64,000 nucleotides of DNA from Candidatus Desulfarcum epimagneticum (GCA_900659855.1 CAACVI010000052.1:39937-103936), one strand, 5' to 3'. Shown: positions 17,519 through 27,579, counted from the stretch's first letter. Numbers and translations are program-made. The notes: generated by a model from the letters alone, not told the origin.

Positions 17519-19030
17519 TCATGTTTTGCCGCAGGCGTTCTCAAACTTTTGATAAGGGATCGTGACGGTGAAAGTGGAGCCTTCTCCCAGGGTCGAGTCC
17601 ACCCGGATGTCTCCATAATGCTCTTCCACCAGTTTTCTTGTGACCAACAGGCCCAGGCCGGTCCCCTGGGAGCCTTTTGTGCTGAAAAATGAGGTGAAAA
17701 GCCTTTTTTTGACCTCGTCATCCATTCCCGCGCCATTGTCTTTCACAATGAAACCGACGCGATCCCCTTTTTGCCGGACCGTCCGGATCTCCACCCGGCG
17801 TTTTTTGCCCGGGGTTTCGTCGGACGCGCACGCGTCCACGGCGTTTGAAACCAGGTTCATGATGGCCCGTCGAATGGATTTTTCGTCCATGCGAACTTCG
17901 CCGATGGACGGGTCCGGGCGGGCGATGACTTCAATGCCGTTTTCAGCGGCCATGTAGGACATGGTTTCGCTCACATCCAGGATCATCTCATTGGGGCGGC
18001 ATGTCTCATAGTCAGGATCCCGGTCTTTGGCGTAGGACAAAAGATCCATGACCAGATCCGACATCCGGGCGATATTGCGCGTCACCATTTTCCATGCGGA
18101 ATGTATCTTATTTATATCTTTTTTGTCAAGGCCGATGTCCATCATATAGCTGCCGCCGCTGAAACCGTGGAGAATGTTTTTGACGCAGTGCGCCAGGCCG
18201 GCCACCGTCTGGCCCACGGCCGCGAGTTTTTCAGACTTTAAAAGCTCCCGCTCCAGCTTTTTGATTTCCCGGATGTCCTGGAAAAAGGCCACGACGCCGA
18301 TGACCTCCCGGCCCGGGCGAAGGATTTTCCCCGACGCTTTCACCGGCGCCTTCGTCCCGTCCCCGGCGGTGATCTCGGTTTCGGTCCACGGCAGGTCTCT
18401 TTCTTCCGCAAACGCCTTCTGAAGCTCGGGGGGGTAGAGCTTTTCAGAATCCCGGGTCCGGATGATGTCCCGGCGCGGGATTCCGAAAATATCCTCGGCC
18501 GCCGGATTGAACGTGATGATCCGGCCGTCCACATTGGTCGCCACGATGCCGTCGTGGGAGCTTTGAATGAGCGCGGACTGGAAATTGGATTTTCGCTTGA
18601 TCTCCTCGGTGGCCGCGCGGATCATGTTTTCCAGATCGTGGGTGTGGGCGGCGAGTTTTTTTTTGATCTCCATCTTTTCGGCGGCCCTCCGGATGGCCAC
18701 CGAAAGGGCCTTGTCCCGGATGGGCTTGTTTAAAAAGTCCGAGGCGCCGTATTTAAGGGCGTCGATTGCCATGTCGATATCCCCGTGGCCGGTGATGATG
18801 ATGACCTCGGCGTCCCGGTTGAGGGCCTTGATCCCTTTTAAAACGTCCAGGCCGTCCATCCCGGGCATTTTCACATCCGTGATCACAATGTCCGGCTTTT
18901 CTTCCCGAAAGACATCCAGCCCTTCTTCTCCCCCGAGGGCCTGGACGATCTCGTGACCGTCGGCGGCCAGGGACATGGACAGCGTCCGGACAATGGCGGG
19001 CTCGTCGTCTATGATCAAAATTTTTTCCAT
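17519..19030 (-). CDS. Hybrid sensor kinase: receiver-PAS-histidine kinase
   Basis: 503 residues: N-terminal receiver (1-120, D52 in VITDVKMPG), a coiled segment, PAS domain (about 150-255, GIVATNVDGRIITFNPAAEDIFG), then HisKA-like helices with H281 (AGLAHCVKNILHGF) and HATPase_c with the N box (AIMNLVSNAVDAC), GAGMDDEVKKRLF and GTGLGL. A receiver at the N-terminus suggests it acts downstream of another kinase, plausibly the 843-aa neighbour 15 bp upstream. No membrane segment, so cytoplasmic. Confidence 0.92.
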   Translation of the reverse strand: MEKILIIDDEPAIVRTLSMSLAADGHEIVQALGGEEGLDVFREEKPDIVITDVKMPGMDGLDVLKGIKALNRDAEVIIITGHGDIDMAIDALKYGASDFLNKPIRDKALSVAIRRAAEKMEIKKKLAAHTHDLENMIRAATEEIKRKSNFQSALIQSSHDGIVATNVDGRIITFNPAAEDIFGIPRRDIIRTRDSEKLYPPELQKAFAEERDLPWTETEITAGDGTKAPVKASGKILRPGREVIGVVAFFQDIREIKKLERELLKSEKLAAVGQTVAGLAHCVKNILHGFSGGSYMMDIGLDKKDINKIHSAWKMVTRNIARMSDLVMDLLSYAKDRDPDYETCRPNEMILDVSETMSYMAAENGIEVIARPDPSIGEVRMDEKSIRRAIMNLVSNAVDACASDETPGKKRRVEIRTVRQKGDRVGFIVKDNGAGMDDEVKKRLFTSFFSTKGSQGTGLGLLVTRKLVEEHYGDIRVDSTLGEGSTFTVTIPYQKFENACGKT

Positions 19031-19045
19031 TTCGTTTCTTTCGCG

Positions 19046-21577
19046 TCAGGAAGAGGACTCAGGGAACGTGAGGATAAAAGTCGTGCCTTCCCCGGGTTTG
19101 CTGTCCACGATCATTCTGCCGTCATAGTCCCGGATGATCCGGTCGCTGATGCCGATTCCCAGCCCGGTGCCCTCGTCGGGGTTTTTGGTGGTGAAAAAAG
19201 GCTCGTAAATTTTATGGATGTTTTTTTCAGGTATCCCGACGCCGTTGTCGGACACCTCCACGATCACCTGGTCTTTGACGGAAAAGGAGTTGATGGAAAT
19301 GGTTTTTTCCCAGTCCCCGGGGCCCATGTCCGCCTCTTTCTCATTGATGGCGTCCATGGAATTTTTCACCAGGTTTAAAAAGACCTGCTCCAGACGGTTG
19401 TGCTCCGCCATGATGAGGGGAAGATCGGGCTGGAGATTGAGGTTGACATGGATCCGGTTGGATTTGAGTTTGTGGCCGATGAGTTTGAACACGTCCTGAA
19501 TGGGGCGGTTGATGTCCGTCGGGGTTCGAATTCCCTCGGACTGCCGGGAGAAACCCCGCATGTGTGTGATGATGGCCGCCGCCCGCTGCACGTTTTCCCC
19601 GATGTCCCCGGCCACGGTCTCAAGCTGGTCCCGGTCCGGATCGCCGTTTTTTTTAAGGAGTTTTAAAAGCAGATCCGAGCATATCTGGATGACATTCAGC
19701 GGCTGGTTCAGCTCATGGGCCAGGCCCGCGGCCATGGTTCCCAGGATGGACATTTTGCCGGCCTGGATCAGGTCGTTTTCATTTTTCACGATCTCGGTGA
19801 CGTCCGTGGTGGCGGCGATGAGGGCGTCTTCGCCCTGGTATTTGGAGCGCGAGACGTGGATATTGACAAACACCGGCTCTTCGTTTTTTTTGTAATGCCT
19901 TTTTTTGCTGAACACCACCGGCCGGTTTTCCCCGGCTTTTTCAAGGCCGGCCAGGACCTCCTCGTCCCGCTCGTCCGATTTATGTTTGGAGCCCAGATCC
20001 AGAAAGGACATGCCCGCCAGCTCGTCTTTGGAATAGCCGTAGAATTCCTCGGCCCGTCTGTTGCTGTCCAGAATGGCGAAGGAGTCCCGGGACATGATGA
20101 AAATGTGGCTGGGGTCGTTGTCGAAAAGGGACCGGTATTTCTCCTCGGATTTGATGTACTGGTGGTAGATCCGGGAGTTTTCAATGGCCACGCCCAGCCG
20201 GTTGCCGATGAGGTCGAGCATGTTCTTTCGCTTGTCCGAAAAAAAATCCGGGGTTTTGCTCCCCACCCGGATCACCCCGAGCTTCCGGTTGTTTTTGGAG
20301 GTGATGGGGATCCACGCCATGGAGAAAATTCCCAAATGGACGAACGGGACGATGTCATCGGACCATGCGCCCGAAAGATCCCCGTGGATCATGACCTTGC
20401 CGGTGGAAAGGGTTTTTTTCATGATCCCCAGATCGGGGGAAAAACCCTCTTCGCCGGGTTTTGAGCACTTGCCGTAGGCGTATTTCAGACGCAGGATCCC
20501 GTCGTCGTCCCGCAGAAAAACGCACGCGGTCTCGGCGGGAAGCAGCTCCATGATGTTTTTGGCGGCGGCGTTGATCCGGGAGTCCAGGTCCAGCGACGTG
20601 TCCAGGGCCGTGTAGATGGAGTAAAGAGCGGCGATGTCCGTGTAATGGCGCTCTTTTTCCTCCTCGGTCTCTTTGTAGTCCGTCCGGTCCCACAGGGTCT
20701 CCACCGCGCCGGTGATGTTCCCGTCCGGGTCTTTGATGGGCGCGGCCGTGAAAAAACACCACCTGCCGCCGGGCAGGAGACTTGGGAAAAATTCCTCGGC
20801 CTCATAGGAGCCCTCGATCATTCTGGATTTTTTTAAAGATTCCCCGTATAAATTCCGTATGGTTTTTTCGTCGGGCGGGTCCAGGATGATATCGGCCATG
20901 GTCATCCTTTTTTTTCCCCAGAAGGGCTCCGACTGTCTCCGGGTTCCCACCATGTCCCGGGCCGACTTCCCGGACAGCCGCTCCAGCGCTTTGTTCCAGT
21001 GGGTGATGACGTGGTCCTTGTTGATGACGAATGTGGGGGCCGTGCTGCCGTTGAGTATCTGGGAGAGCTGTCTTTTGCTCGTGATGAGTCTTTTTTTGAT
21101 GTTCCGGGAGTACTTGTGCCGGCTCTCAATGATTTTTTTGAAGGAATCCGCGAAAACCAGGAATTCTTCCAGGGCTTCCGGCGGCTCCCCCCGGCGCTCC
21201 ATTTGGTTCGCCAGGGCGATTTTTTTCTTTTCCACCTGGAGGCTGTCGAAAAGAAGCGCGGCGGTGAAACGGTCTATGAAAGTCAGACCGTTGGGTTTTT
21301 CCCGCATGAGGCGCTCGGGAAGATCGTCGTCCGCCGTGACTTCCACCACAAACTCCAGGCCGTCCAGGGCCAGGATGTCGGCTTGTCTCGTCGTGGTGAA
21401 GATTCGGCGCTCCCGTGCGAGGCGCGCCCCGGGCGCGTCCTCCTTGAGATCGGCCACCCCCAGGATTTTGAAGTCCCGGTCCCTGAAAAGGGGGTCGGTC
21501 ATCACGGACAGGATGTCCCGGCAGAATTTCCCCCCTCCGATGAAGGCGATGGTCGCCCCGGCGAGTGTGTCGAGCAT
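19046..21577 (-). CDS. Multi-domain sensor histidine kinase with Rossmann-like N-terminus
   Basis: 843 residues. The N-terminal ~130 residues resemble a nucleotide-binding Rossmann fold (TIAFIGGGKFCRDIL...KILGVADL...DGLEFVVEVTADDD). Then a PAS (about 185-300), a GAF-like domain (about 325-480), a second PAS (about 485-605), HisKA with H621 (GLAHELNQPLNVI), and HATPase with NLVKNSMDAI, DNGVGIP and GTGLGIGIS. No transmembrane helices seen, so cytoplasmic sensing. It follows the NhaD-type antiporter by 34 bp in the same direction. Confidence 0.92.
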   Translation of the reverse strand: MLDTLAGATIAFIGGGKFCRDILSVMTDPLFRDRDFKILGVADLKEDAPGARLARERRIFTTTRQADILALDGLEFVVEVTADDDLPERLMREKPNGLTFIDRFTAALLFDSLQVEKKKIALANQMERRGEPPEALEEFLVFADSFKKIIESRHKYSRNIKKRLITSKRQLSQILNGSTAPTFVINKDHVITHWNKALERLSGKSARDMVGTRRQSEPFWGKKRMTMADIILDPPDEKTIRNLYGESLKKSRMIEGSYEAEEFFPSLLPGGRWCFFTAAPIKDPDGNITGAVETLWDRTDYKETEEEKERHYTDIAALYSIYTALDTSLDLDSRINAAAKNIMELLPAETACVFLRDDDGILRLKYAYGKCSKPGEEGFSPDLGIMKKTLSTGKVMIHGDLSGAWSDDIVPFVHLGIFSMAWIPITSKNNRKLGVIRVGSKTPDFFSDKRKNMLDLIGNRLGVAIENSRIYHQYIKSEEKYRSLFDNDPSHIFIMSRDSFAILDSNRRAEEFYGYSKDELAGMSFLDLGSKHKSDERDEEVLAGLEKAGENRPVVFSKKRHYKKNEEPVFVNIHVSRSKYQGEDALIAATTDVTEIVKNENDLIQAGKMSILGTMAAGLAHELNQPLNVIQICSDLLLKLLKKNGDPDRDQLETVAGDIGENVQRAAAIITHMRGFSRQSEGIRTPTDINRPIQDVFKLIGHKLKSNRIHVNLNLQPDLPLIMAEHNRLEQVFLNLVKNSMDAINEKEADMGPGDWEKTISINSFSVKDQVIVEVSDNGVGIPEKNIHKIYEPFFTTKNPDEGTGLGIGISDRIIRDYDGRMIVDSKPGEGTTFILTFPESSS

Positions 21578-21611
21578 GTCTGTTTTTTTCTCCTTGAAAG
21601 ACGGCGGGCCG

Positions 21612-23063
21612 TTAAAAGAAAATAAAGGTCGCGGCCGTGAATGTCGGGATCAGGAACAAAAGCGAATATTTCAGGATGTAGCCGAAGAAGCTGGGCATGG
21701 GAATTCCGGCCTCCTCGGCGATGGAGCGCACCATAAAGTTCGGGGCGTTCCCGATGTAGCTGCACGCCCCGAAAAAAACGGCGCCGGCGGAAATGGCCTT
21801 CAGAAATATTTCGTTTTCCCGGATCAGCGCCGCCACGGCCTGGGGCTCGGGCATGCCCGGGTAAAAACTCCCCAGGGCCGTGTTGAAAAAAGTCAGGTAC
21901 GTCGGCGCGTTGTCGAGAAAACTGGAAAGGACCCCCGTGATCCAGAAATAATGGGCCGGCTCGCTCACGCCGGCCACCAGAAACGCCAGCGCCCCTTCGG
22001 AGCCGGCCTTTAAAATCAAAAGGCATGGAATCATGGTGATGAAAATCCCCACGAAAAGGCAGGCCACCTCCACAATGGGAAACCAGGTGAAATTGTTGTC
22101 CTCCCGGATTTTCATGGGGGTGAAAAACAAAGACAGGACGCCCATTAATATCAGGATGAAGTCCCTTGTCCAGTCCTGGATCGCCCGGTGAACCCCCATC
22201 GTGCTCACATCCCCCCACTCCACGATGCCGCTTAACAGAACCGCGCCGATGACGCCGGCCAGGAAAATAAAATTGTAGGTTCCCTCAAGCCCCAGGGGCT
22301 CTTTGGCCTCGTCTTCCGGGACGGTCGCGCCCTCTTTTTTGTAGTGCCAGGAGTCCAGGAAAAAATACACCACGATGAGAATGACGGACACAAACAGCAT
22401 GTGGGGAAAGATATTGAAGGTCCAGAAAAAATTCACCCCGTGGAGAAAACCCAGGAACAGGGGCGGGTCCCCCAGGGGAGTCAGGGACCCCCCGATGTTG
22501 GCCACCAGGAATATGAAAAACACGATCATGAAGGTTTTGTTTTTGCGGTAATCGTTGGCCCGCATGAAGGGGCGGATCAAAAGCATGGCCGCGCCCGTGG
22601 TGCCCATCCATGAGGCCAGGGCGGCCCCGATGATCAGGATCATCGTGTTGACCATGGGGGTTCCCCTCAGTTTGCCCCGAAGGAGAATTCCGCCGGAAAC
22701 CGTGTAAAGGGACCACAGGAGAATGATAAACGGCAGGTAATCGGCCACCAGAATGTGGAGAATTTCATACAGCGCCTGGCCTTTGAACGCGACGAGAAAC
22801 GGGATGGCCAGGGTCGCGGCCCAGAATCCGGAGATTTTTCCGAAATGATGGTGCCAGAAATCCGGGGCCGCCAGGGGCAGAAGGGCGATGGACAAAAGCA
22901 TGCAGGCGAAGGGAACGCATGTCCACAGGGGAAGGGTTTTTCCCAGGTCCGCATGCCCGCCGCCGGAGGCGGCCAGGGAGGCCGAAAGGGGGGCTGTCAG
23001 GACAAACAGCAGGGTGAGGGTGAATAATAACAGGCTCCGCCTTTTTTTTGGATTCATCGCCAT
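21612..23063 (-). CDS. nhaD: NhaD-type sodium:proton antiporter (citrate-transporter superfamily)
   Basis: 483-residue polytopic protein with an N-terminal signal-like helix. Ion-transporter superfamily signs: ANIGGSLTPLGDPPLFLGF, the re-entrant P-L-G-D-P-P loop, and FLDNAPTYLTFFNTA with GNAPNFMVRSIAEEAG in the second half, giving the inverted-repeat architecture. NhaD proteins exchange cytoplasmic Na+ for H+. Head of a probable operon with two kinases and a receiver. Substrate is inferred; other members of the superfamily carry organic anions. Confidence 0.82.
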   Translation of the reverse strand: MAMNPKKRRSLLLFTLTLLFVLTAPLSASLAASGGGHADLGKTLPLWTCVPFACMLLSIALLPLAAPDFWHHHFGKISGFWAATLAIPFLVAFKGQALYEILHILVADYLPFIILLWSLYTVSGGILLRGKLRGTPMVNTMILIIGAALASWMGTTGAAMLLIRPFMRANDYRKNKTFMIVFFIFLVANIGGSLTPLGDPPLFLGFLHGVNFFWTFNIFPHMLFVSVILIVVYFFLDSWHYKKEGATVPEDEAKEPLGLEGTYNFIFLAGVIGAVLLSGIVEWGDVSTMGVHRAIQDWTRDFILILMGVLSLFFTPMKIREDNNFTWFPIVEVACLFVGIFITMIPCLLILKAGSEGALAFLVAGVSEPAHYFWITGVLSSFLDNAPTYLTFFNTALGSFYPGMPEPQAVAALIRENEIFLKAISAGAVFFGACSYIGNAPNFMVRSIAEEAGIPMPSFFGYILKYSLLFLIPTFTAATFIFF

Positions 23064-23210
23064 CCTCCTTATTGTAAAAAAGCCTCCTTAAGATAGACGC
23101 TTTCTATGGCTTTCGGGCGCCGGGCGATCCGGGACCGGGCGTTTTTCATTCCATGATTTAATTTGATCCGCGCTGTGTTGTCAAGTCAATGGGCGTTTTC
23201 CGTCGTTTTT

Positions 23211-23242
23211 TATTTGACGCCGTCCGGTATTTTTTACGGGTT
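23211..23242. repeat. Fragment of the palindromic repeat flank
   Basis: The 189-bp gap between nhaD and the comM-like gene contains GACGCCGTCCGGTATTTTTT then ACGGGTTTGTC, matching the flank elements of the repeat family (GACGCCGTC, TTTTTTACGGGTTT) without the stem-loop. It looks like a solo flank or a decayed copy. Nothing else is recognisable in the gap. Confidence 0.5.
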
Positions 23243-23252
23243 TGTCTTTATT

Positions 23253-24797
23253 TCACGCCGCTCGTTTTCCCCTGTCCAGACCCCGGTACTGAACCGCTTC
23301 GGCGATATGGGCGGGCAGGACGCGCTTTTCCCCGTCCAGGTCGGCGATGGTGCGGCTGATTTTCAAAATCCGGGTGTAGGCCCGGGCCGAAAGGCCCAGT
23401 TTTTCCATGGCGGCCTCAAGCAGATTTAAAGACGCGCCGTTGATTTCGCAGTGGCGTCTGATGTGGCGGCTGGCCATCTGGGCGTTGCAGTGGATGCCGG
23501 GGCTTTGGGCGAATCTTTCGGACTGAACGCGCCGGGCCGCGGTCACCCGCTTTCGGATTTCGGCCGAGGTCTCCCCGGCGGGCTCGCCGGCCAGGTCCCG
23601 GTAGTCCACCGCCGGGGCCTCTAAATGGATGTCCAGGCGGTCCAGCAGGGGGCCCGAGATTTTGGAGCGGTATCGCTGAATCCGGCGCGCCGAGCACCGG
23701 CACTCATGCCGGGGGTCTGAGTAAAAACCGCACGGACACGGGTTCATGGCCGCCAGCAGCATGAAGGCCGCCGGGTACGTGACCGTGGAGGCGGCGCGGG
23801 CGATGGTCACCCGCAGGTCCTCAAGGGGCTGGCGCAGAACCTCCAGCGCGTTTTTTTTAAATTCGGGAAGCTCGTCTAAAAAAAGCGTCCCGTTGTGGGC
23901 CAGGCTCACTTCCCCGGGGCGCGGGTTCTGGCCGCCCCCGATGAGCCCGGCGTCGGATATGGTGTGGTGGGGGGAGCGGAAAGGCCGCTGTCTGACCAGG
24001 GCCTGTCCCCTTTCCAGGAGTCCGGCCACGGAAAAAACCCGGGTGGTCTCAAGGGCCTCGTCAAAGGAAAGGGGGGGCAAAATTCCGGGCATCCGCTTGG
24101 CCAGCATGGTTTTTCCCGATCCCGGCGGGCCGATCATGATGACGTTGTGCCCCCCGGCGGCGGCCACTTCCAGGGCGCGTTTCATGTGCTCCTGGCCCTT
24201 GACCTCGGAAAAATCGGGTCTGGAGCCGTTTGGGTTTTCAGATTCAAACAGGGCCCGGACATCGTTTTTCTGCGGCCGGATGGGAGAGGTCCCCCTCAAA
24301 AAATCCGCCACCTGGTGAAGGGTCCTGGCCGGATAGACCGAAACGCCTTTGACCGCGGCGGACTCCGGCGCGTTTTCAGCCGGGACGATGACGCCTTTGA
24401 GCCCCGCGTCCCTGGCGGCCAGGGCCATGGAAAGGGAGCCTTTGACCGGCTTGACCCGGCCGTCCAGGGAAAGCTCTCCCAAAATGAGGAAATCGTTCAT
24501 GGCGGACGAGGGGATGACCCGGGTGGCCGCGAGGATACCGGTGGCGATGGGCAGGTCAAAGCCCGGCCCCTCCTTTCGGATATGGGCGGGCGCCAGATTC
24601 ACGGTGATCCGGTCGTCGGGAAAGAGATATCCGGAGTTCACCACGGCCGATTTGACCCGTTCCCTGCTTTCCCTCACCGCGGCGTCGGGAAGCCCCACCG
24701 TGGCGTACATGGGAAGGCCCCGGGAGATGTCCACCTCCACTTCCACCCGGTACGCGTCGATTCCGATCACGGCGCCGCTTAAAACCCTTGCCAGCAA
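23253..24797 (-). CDS. comM: YifB/ComM family Mg-chelatase-like AAA+ ATPase
   Basis: In ComM this hexameric helicase drives branch migration during natural transformation. About 514 residues: N-terminal Lon-like domain ([26 protein letters not shown]), Mg-chelatase AAA core with Walker [21 protein letters not shown] as Walker B, a four-cysteine zinc motif ([17 protein letters not shown]), and the C-terminal helical domain ([18 protein letters not shown]). The frame is open to ATG at 24854, but TTG at 24795-24797 is preceded by GGGGGA and matches the usual N-terminus. Confidence 0.93.
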   Translation of the reverse strand: MLARVLSGAVIGIDAYRVEVEVDISRGLPMYATVGLPDAAVRESRERVKSAVVNSGYLFPDDRITVNLAPAHIRKEGPGFDLPIATGILAATRVIPSSAMNDFLILGELSLDGRVKPVKGSLSMALAARDAGLKGVIVPAENAPESAAVKGVSVYPARTLHQVADFLRGTSPIRPQKNDVRALFESENPNGSRPDFSEVKGQEHMKRALEVAAAGGHNVIMIGPPGSGKTMLAKRMPGILPPLSFDEALETTRVFSVAGLLERGQALVRQRPFRSPHHTISDAGLIGGGQNPRPGEVSLAHNGTLFLDELPEFKKNALEVLRQPLEDLRVTIARAASTVTYPAAFMLLAAMNPCPCGFYSDPRHECRCSARRIQRYRSKISGPLLDRLDIHLEAPAVDYRDLAGEPAGETSAEIRKRVTAARRVQSERFAQSPGIHCNAQMASRHIRRHCEINGASLNLLEAAMEKLGLSARAYTRILKISRTIADLDGEKRVLPAHIAEAVQYRGLDRGKRAA

Positions 24798-24888
24798 ACG
24801 TCCCCCTTTTTTTAGCGTGATGACCCTTTTAATTTTTTCGGGCGATTTTAACATAACGGCCGTCGTTCCGCAAGGGATAAACGGCCCC

Positions 24889-24925
24889 GCGCGCGCCGGT
24901 TTTGTTTCCAGCGGCGGGCGCGCGC
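24889..24925. repeat. GC-rich hairpin between divergent genes
   Basis: 9-bp inverted repeat (GCGCGCGCC at 24889-24897, complement at 24917-24925) with a 19-nt T-rich loop, located between the divergent comM-like and lipid-kinase genes. No T tract follows on either strand, so it is not an obvious terminator. Confidence 0.4.
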
Positions 24926-24934
24926 AAATTAACC

Positions 24935-24963
24935 TTGCATTTTTTCCTTATTTTTTGAATAAT
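24935..24963 (+). promoter_or_regulatory. Candidate sigma-70 promoter for lipid kinase-plsC
   Basis: TTGCAT (24935-24940), 17-nt spacer, AATAAT (24958-24963), about 80 nt before the kinase start. Fair but not perfect consensus boxes at ideal spacing in an AT-rich patch of an otherwise GC-rich stretch. Confidence 0.4.
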
Positions 24964-25034
24964 GTTCGACGAAAAAAACGCGGCGTCGCGGCGGCCCGGC
25001 GGAATGGATCGGGAAGCCGCCGCTGTCCAAAATC

Positions 25035-25934
25035 ATGGAGGGCTCCGTGAGGATCGCCATCATCGCCAGCGGGCTTTTAACCGGCAAAGACGCCCGGAGA
25101 CAAATGTCCGGGGTTGAAAAGCGCCTGGAAGAAGAAAAGATCGATTTTGACGTTCACATCGCCCGGCGGCACAACCACGCCATGGAAATCGCGGCGGGCC
25201 TGCCGCTTTCGGAGTACGACGCCGTGGCCCCCATGGGCGGGGACGGGACCAACTTCCAGGTTTTAAACGGGCTGGCCCGGTCCGCCGGTCCGGAGGGCCC
25301 GCCGCCCCTGGCCATTTTGCCCGCCGGCCGGGGAAACTCGTTCGCCAGAGACCTGGGAATCGAAAATATGGACGACGCCTTGAGCGCCCTGGCCCGGGGC
25401 CGCCTTCGCCGGGTGGATGTCTGCCGCTTTTCCCAGGGCCCGGAGGCTTATTATTTCATTAACCTCATGGGAGTGGGATTTGTGGCCGACGTGGCGCGGA
25501 CCGCGTCGCGGCTCAGATGGCTGGGGACGGCGGGCTATGTGGCCGGGGTCCTTTATCGGACCGCGTCGCTTTCCTTTTACGAAATGGAGCTTGAAATAGA
25601 CGGCGAGGCGACTTTGGAGAAAAATTGTTTTGTGGAAATCTGCAATTCGCGTTATACCGGGGGCGACATGCTCATGGCGCCGGAGGCTGAGATCGACGAC
25701 GGCCTCTTTGATGTGGTCATCGTCCGCCCTCTTTCCAGGGCCGGCCTTCTTTGGACCCTGCCCAAAATTTTCAAAGGGACCCACGGCGAAAACCCGGCCG
25801 CGCGGTTTCAACGGGCAAAAAGTTTAAAAATTCGAACCGAGGTTAAAAAGGCCCTGCTTCCGGACGGCGAGCTTTTCGGCTCCACCCCCGCCCGGGTGGA
25901 TGTCATGCCGGGCATGGCGAGGTATTTTTCATGA
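25035..25934 (+). CDS. Diacylglycerol/lipid kinase family protein
   Basis: 299 residues of the DAGK-catalytic (YegS/LCB5) family, which phosphorylates diacylglycerol or other lipid alcohols. Motifs: MGGDGTNFQVLNGLA (nucleotide-binding GGDGT), ILPAGRGNSFARDLG, and the second-domain acidic motif PEAEIDDGLFDVVIV. The open frame starts at 25035, but GTG at 25047 has GGAGGG just upstream and is a likely alternative start. The stop overlaps the ATG of plsC (ATGA), linking lipid kinase and acyltransferase. Confidence 0.92.
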   Translation: MEGSVRIAIIASGLLTGKDARRQMSGVEKRLEEEKIDFDVHIARRHNHAMEIAAGLPLSEYDAVAPMGGDGTNFQVLNGLARSAGPEGPPPLAILPAGRGNSFARDLGIENMDDALSALARGRLRRVDVCRFSQGPEAYYFINLMGVGFVADVARTASRLRWLGTAGYVAGVLYRTASLSFYEMELEIDGEATLEKNCFVEICNSRYTGGDMLMAPEAEIDDGLFDVVIVRPLSRAGLLWTLPKIFKGTHGENPAARFQRAKSLKIRTEVKKALLPDGELFGSTPARVDVMPGMARYFS

Positions 25935-26650
25935 AAATCATTGTGTCGGCGGTTTTATGGGCCATCGGGCTGATTCACGCGGCCTTCGCCTTTTCTCTGG
26001 TCATCGGGTCTCTGGTCTTTTTTTCCAACAGGAGGACCCACGCCCTGGCCAAGGCGCTGGCCCGGTCCCAGCTTTTTGTCATGGGCGCCCGGCTGGAGGT
26101 CCGGGGCCGGGAGAGATTCGACCCGGAAAAATCCTACTTCATCATGGGGAACCACCAGAGCCTGTTCGACGTGTTCGTGATTCCGCCGGCGGTGTCTTTG
26201 TTTATCGTGGCCGTGGAGGCGGCCAGCCATTTTTCATGGCCTGTCTGGGGGTCCTTCACCACCCGGTGGGGCAACATTCCCATCGCCCGGAGCGAGAGGG
26301 GAAAGGCCCTCGCGGCCCTGGAAAAGGCGGGAGACATACTGAAAGACGGGGTGTCCCTTCTGATTCTTCCCGAGGGCCACCGCACCATGACCGGCGATAT
26401 CCGGGAGTTTAAAAAAGGCCCGTTTTACCTGGCGCTTGAAGCCGGGGTGGATATTTTGCCCTTTGCCATGGCCGGGGTGTATGAGTACAAAAGCAAACAC
26501 AGCTGGCTGCTCAACCCCGGAAAGGTCGTGGTGGAGTTCGGAGAGCCCATTGCTTACGAATTTTTTAAAAACATGTCGGTGGACGAGATCAAAGACGAGA
26601 CCCGGGCCCGGATGATCCGCCTGAAAGACTCGGCGCAGGACCGGATTTGA
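25931..26650 (+). CDS. plsC: 1-acylglycerol-3-phosphate O-acyltransferase
   Basis: 239-residue membrane acyltransferase making phosphatidic acid. An N-terminal hydrophobic segment, then catalytic NHQSLFD (HX4D motif), GNIPIARS, and PEGHRTMTGD in the position of the usual PEGTR motif (H instead of T-R order). Translationally coupled to the lipid kinase upstream. Both products act on glycerophospholipid precursors at the membrane. Confidence 0.92.
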   Translation: MKIIVSAVLWAIGLIHAAFAFSLVIGSLVFFSNRRTHALAKALARSQLFVMGARLEVRGRERFDPEKSYFIMGNHQSLFDVFVIPPAVSLFIVAVEAASHFSWPVWGSFTTRWGNIPIARSERGKALAALEKAGDILKDGVSLLILPEGHRTMTGDIREFKKGPFYLALEAGVDILPFAMAGVYEYKSKHSWLLNPGKVVVEFGEPIAYEFFKNMSVDEIKDETRARMIRLKDSAQDRI

Positions 26651-26756
26651 AGGGGATTTAAGGCAAAAATGGCCGCGTGCGGAGCCGATCCGGCCCGAAC
26701 GTTTAAACCCGTGAAAACAAAAAACAAAAACCAAAACAAAACACTAAGGACCCATT

Positions 26757-27413
26757 ATGAAACTCATTGCGCCCTCCATCCTTTCCGCTGATTTTTCAAG
26801 GCTGGGAGAGGAGATCAAAGCTGTGGAAGAGGCCGGCGCGGACTGGATACACGTCGATGTCATGGACGGCCGGTTTGTGCCCAACATCACCATCGGCCCG
26901 GCGGTCGTCAAGGCCGCCCGGCGCGTCACCTCTCTTCCCCTGGACGTCCATCTCATGGTGGAGAATCCCGACCCCTTTTTGACGGATTTCGCCCGGGCCG
27001 GCGCCGATCACATCGTGGTTCACGTCGAGGCCTGCCGCCATCTGAACCGGGCGGTGACCGTGATCAAAGAGGCGGGCGCGAAAGCCGGCGCGGCGCTCAA
27101 TCCGTCCACGCCCATCGAGACGCTGGAGTGGATCATCGACGATCTGGATCTGGTGGTGGTCATGAGCGTCAATCCCGGTTTCGGGGGGCAGACCTTTATT
27201 GAAAATTCCATTGACAAGGTCCGGGCGCTTCGGGCCATGCTGGACAAACGGGGCGCGGGCGCCCTGATCCAGGTGGACGGCGGCGTCAAGGAGAGCAACG
27301 TGGCCAAAGTGTCCGAGGCGGGCGCGGATGTGTTCGTGGCCGGCTCGGCGGTTTTCAAAAGCCCGGATTATAAAGAAACCATCCGGAATTTTAAAAAGAA
27401 TATGGGCGTGTGA
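26757..27413 (+). CDS. rpe: Ribulose-phosphate 3-epimerase
   Basis: 218-residue TIM barrel interconverting ribulose-5-phosphate and xylulose-5-phosphate. Signatures: APSILSADFSRLGEEI, WIHVDVMDGRFVPNITIGP (metal-binding His and Asp), LDVHLMVENPD, VMSVNPGFGGQTFI and QVDGGVKESN, then AGSAVF for the phosphate. Full length. AAGGA lies before ATG. The SRP RNA gene begins 50 bp downstream on the opposite strand. Confidence 0.96.
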   Translation: MKLIAPSILSADFSRLGEEIKAVEEAGADWIHVDVMDGRFVPNITIGPAVVKAARRVTSLPLDVHLMVENPDPFLTDFARAGADHIVVHVEACRHLNRAVTVIKEAGAKAGAALNPSTPIETLEWIIDDLDLVVVMSVNPGFGGQTFIENSIDKVRALRAMLDKRGAGALIQVDGGVKESNVAKVSEAGADVFVAGSAVFKSPDYKETIRNFKKNMGV

Positions 27414-27462
27414 AGGAGGGAATGATTGCGCACCCTCTGTTGAGCGCTCCTTCCGGAATCCC

Positions 27463-27579
27463 GGGACATGCGATGGCCGGGTTCATCCACGGCACAGACC
27501 GGCTCACTTATCGCTGCTTCCTTCCGGACCTGACGAGGTTCATGAGAGTCTGTCACATGGAGGCCGGCCGGGATGTCCC
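27463..27579 (-). ncRNA. ffs: Signal recognition particle RNA (4.5S-type)
   Basis: On the minus strand the universally conserved SRP core GTCAGGTCCGGAAGGAAGCA (27514-27533) is exact, containing the GGAA tetraloop and the Ffh-binding symmetric loop. Flanking sequences pair along a single long hairpin; the terminal helix is GGGACAT (27573-27579) with ATGTCCC (27463-27469). About 117 nt, the small bacterial form lacking an Alu domain. Convergent with rpe, divergent from tilS. Confidence 0.95.
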
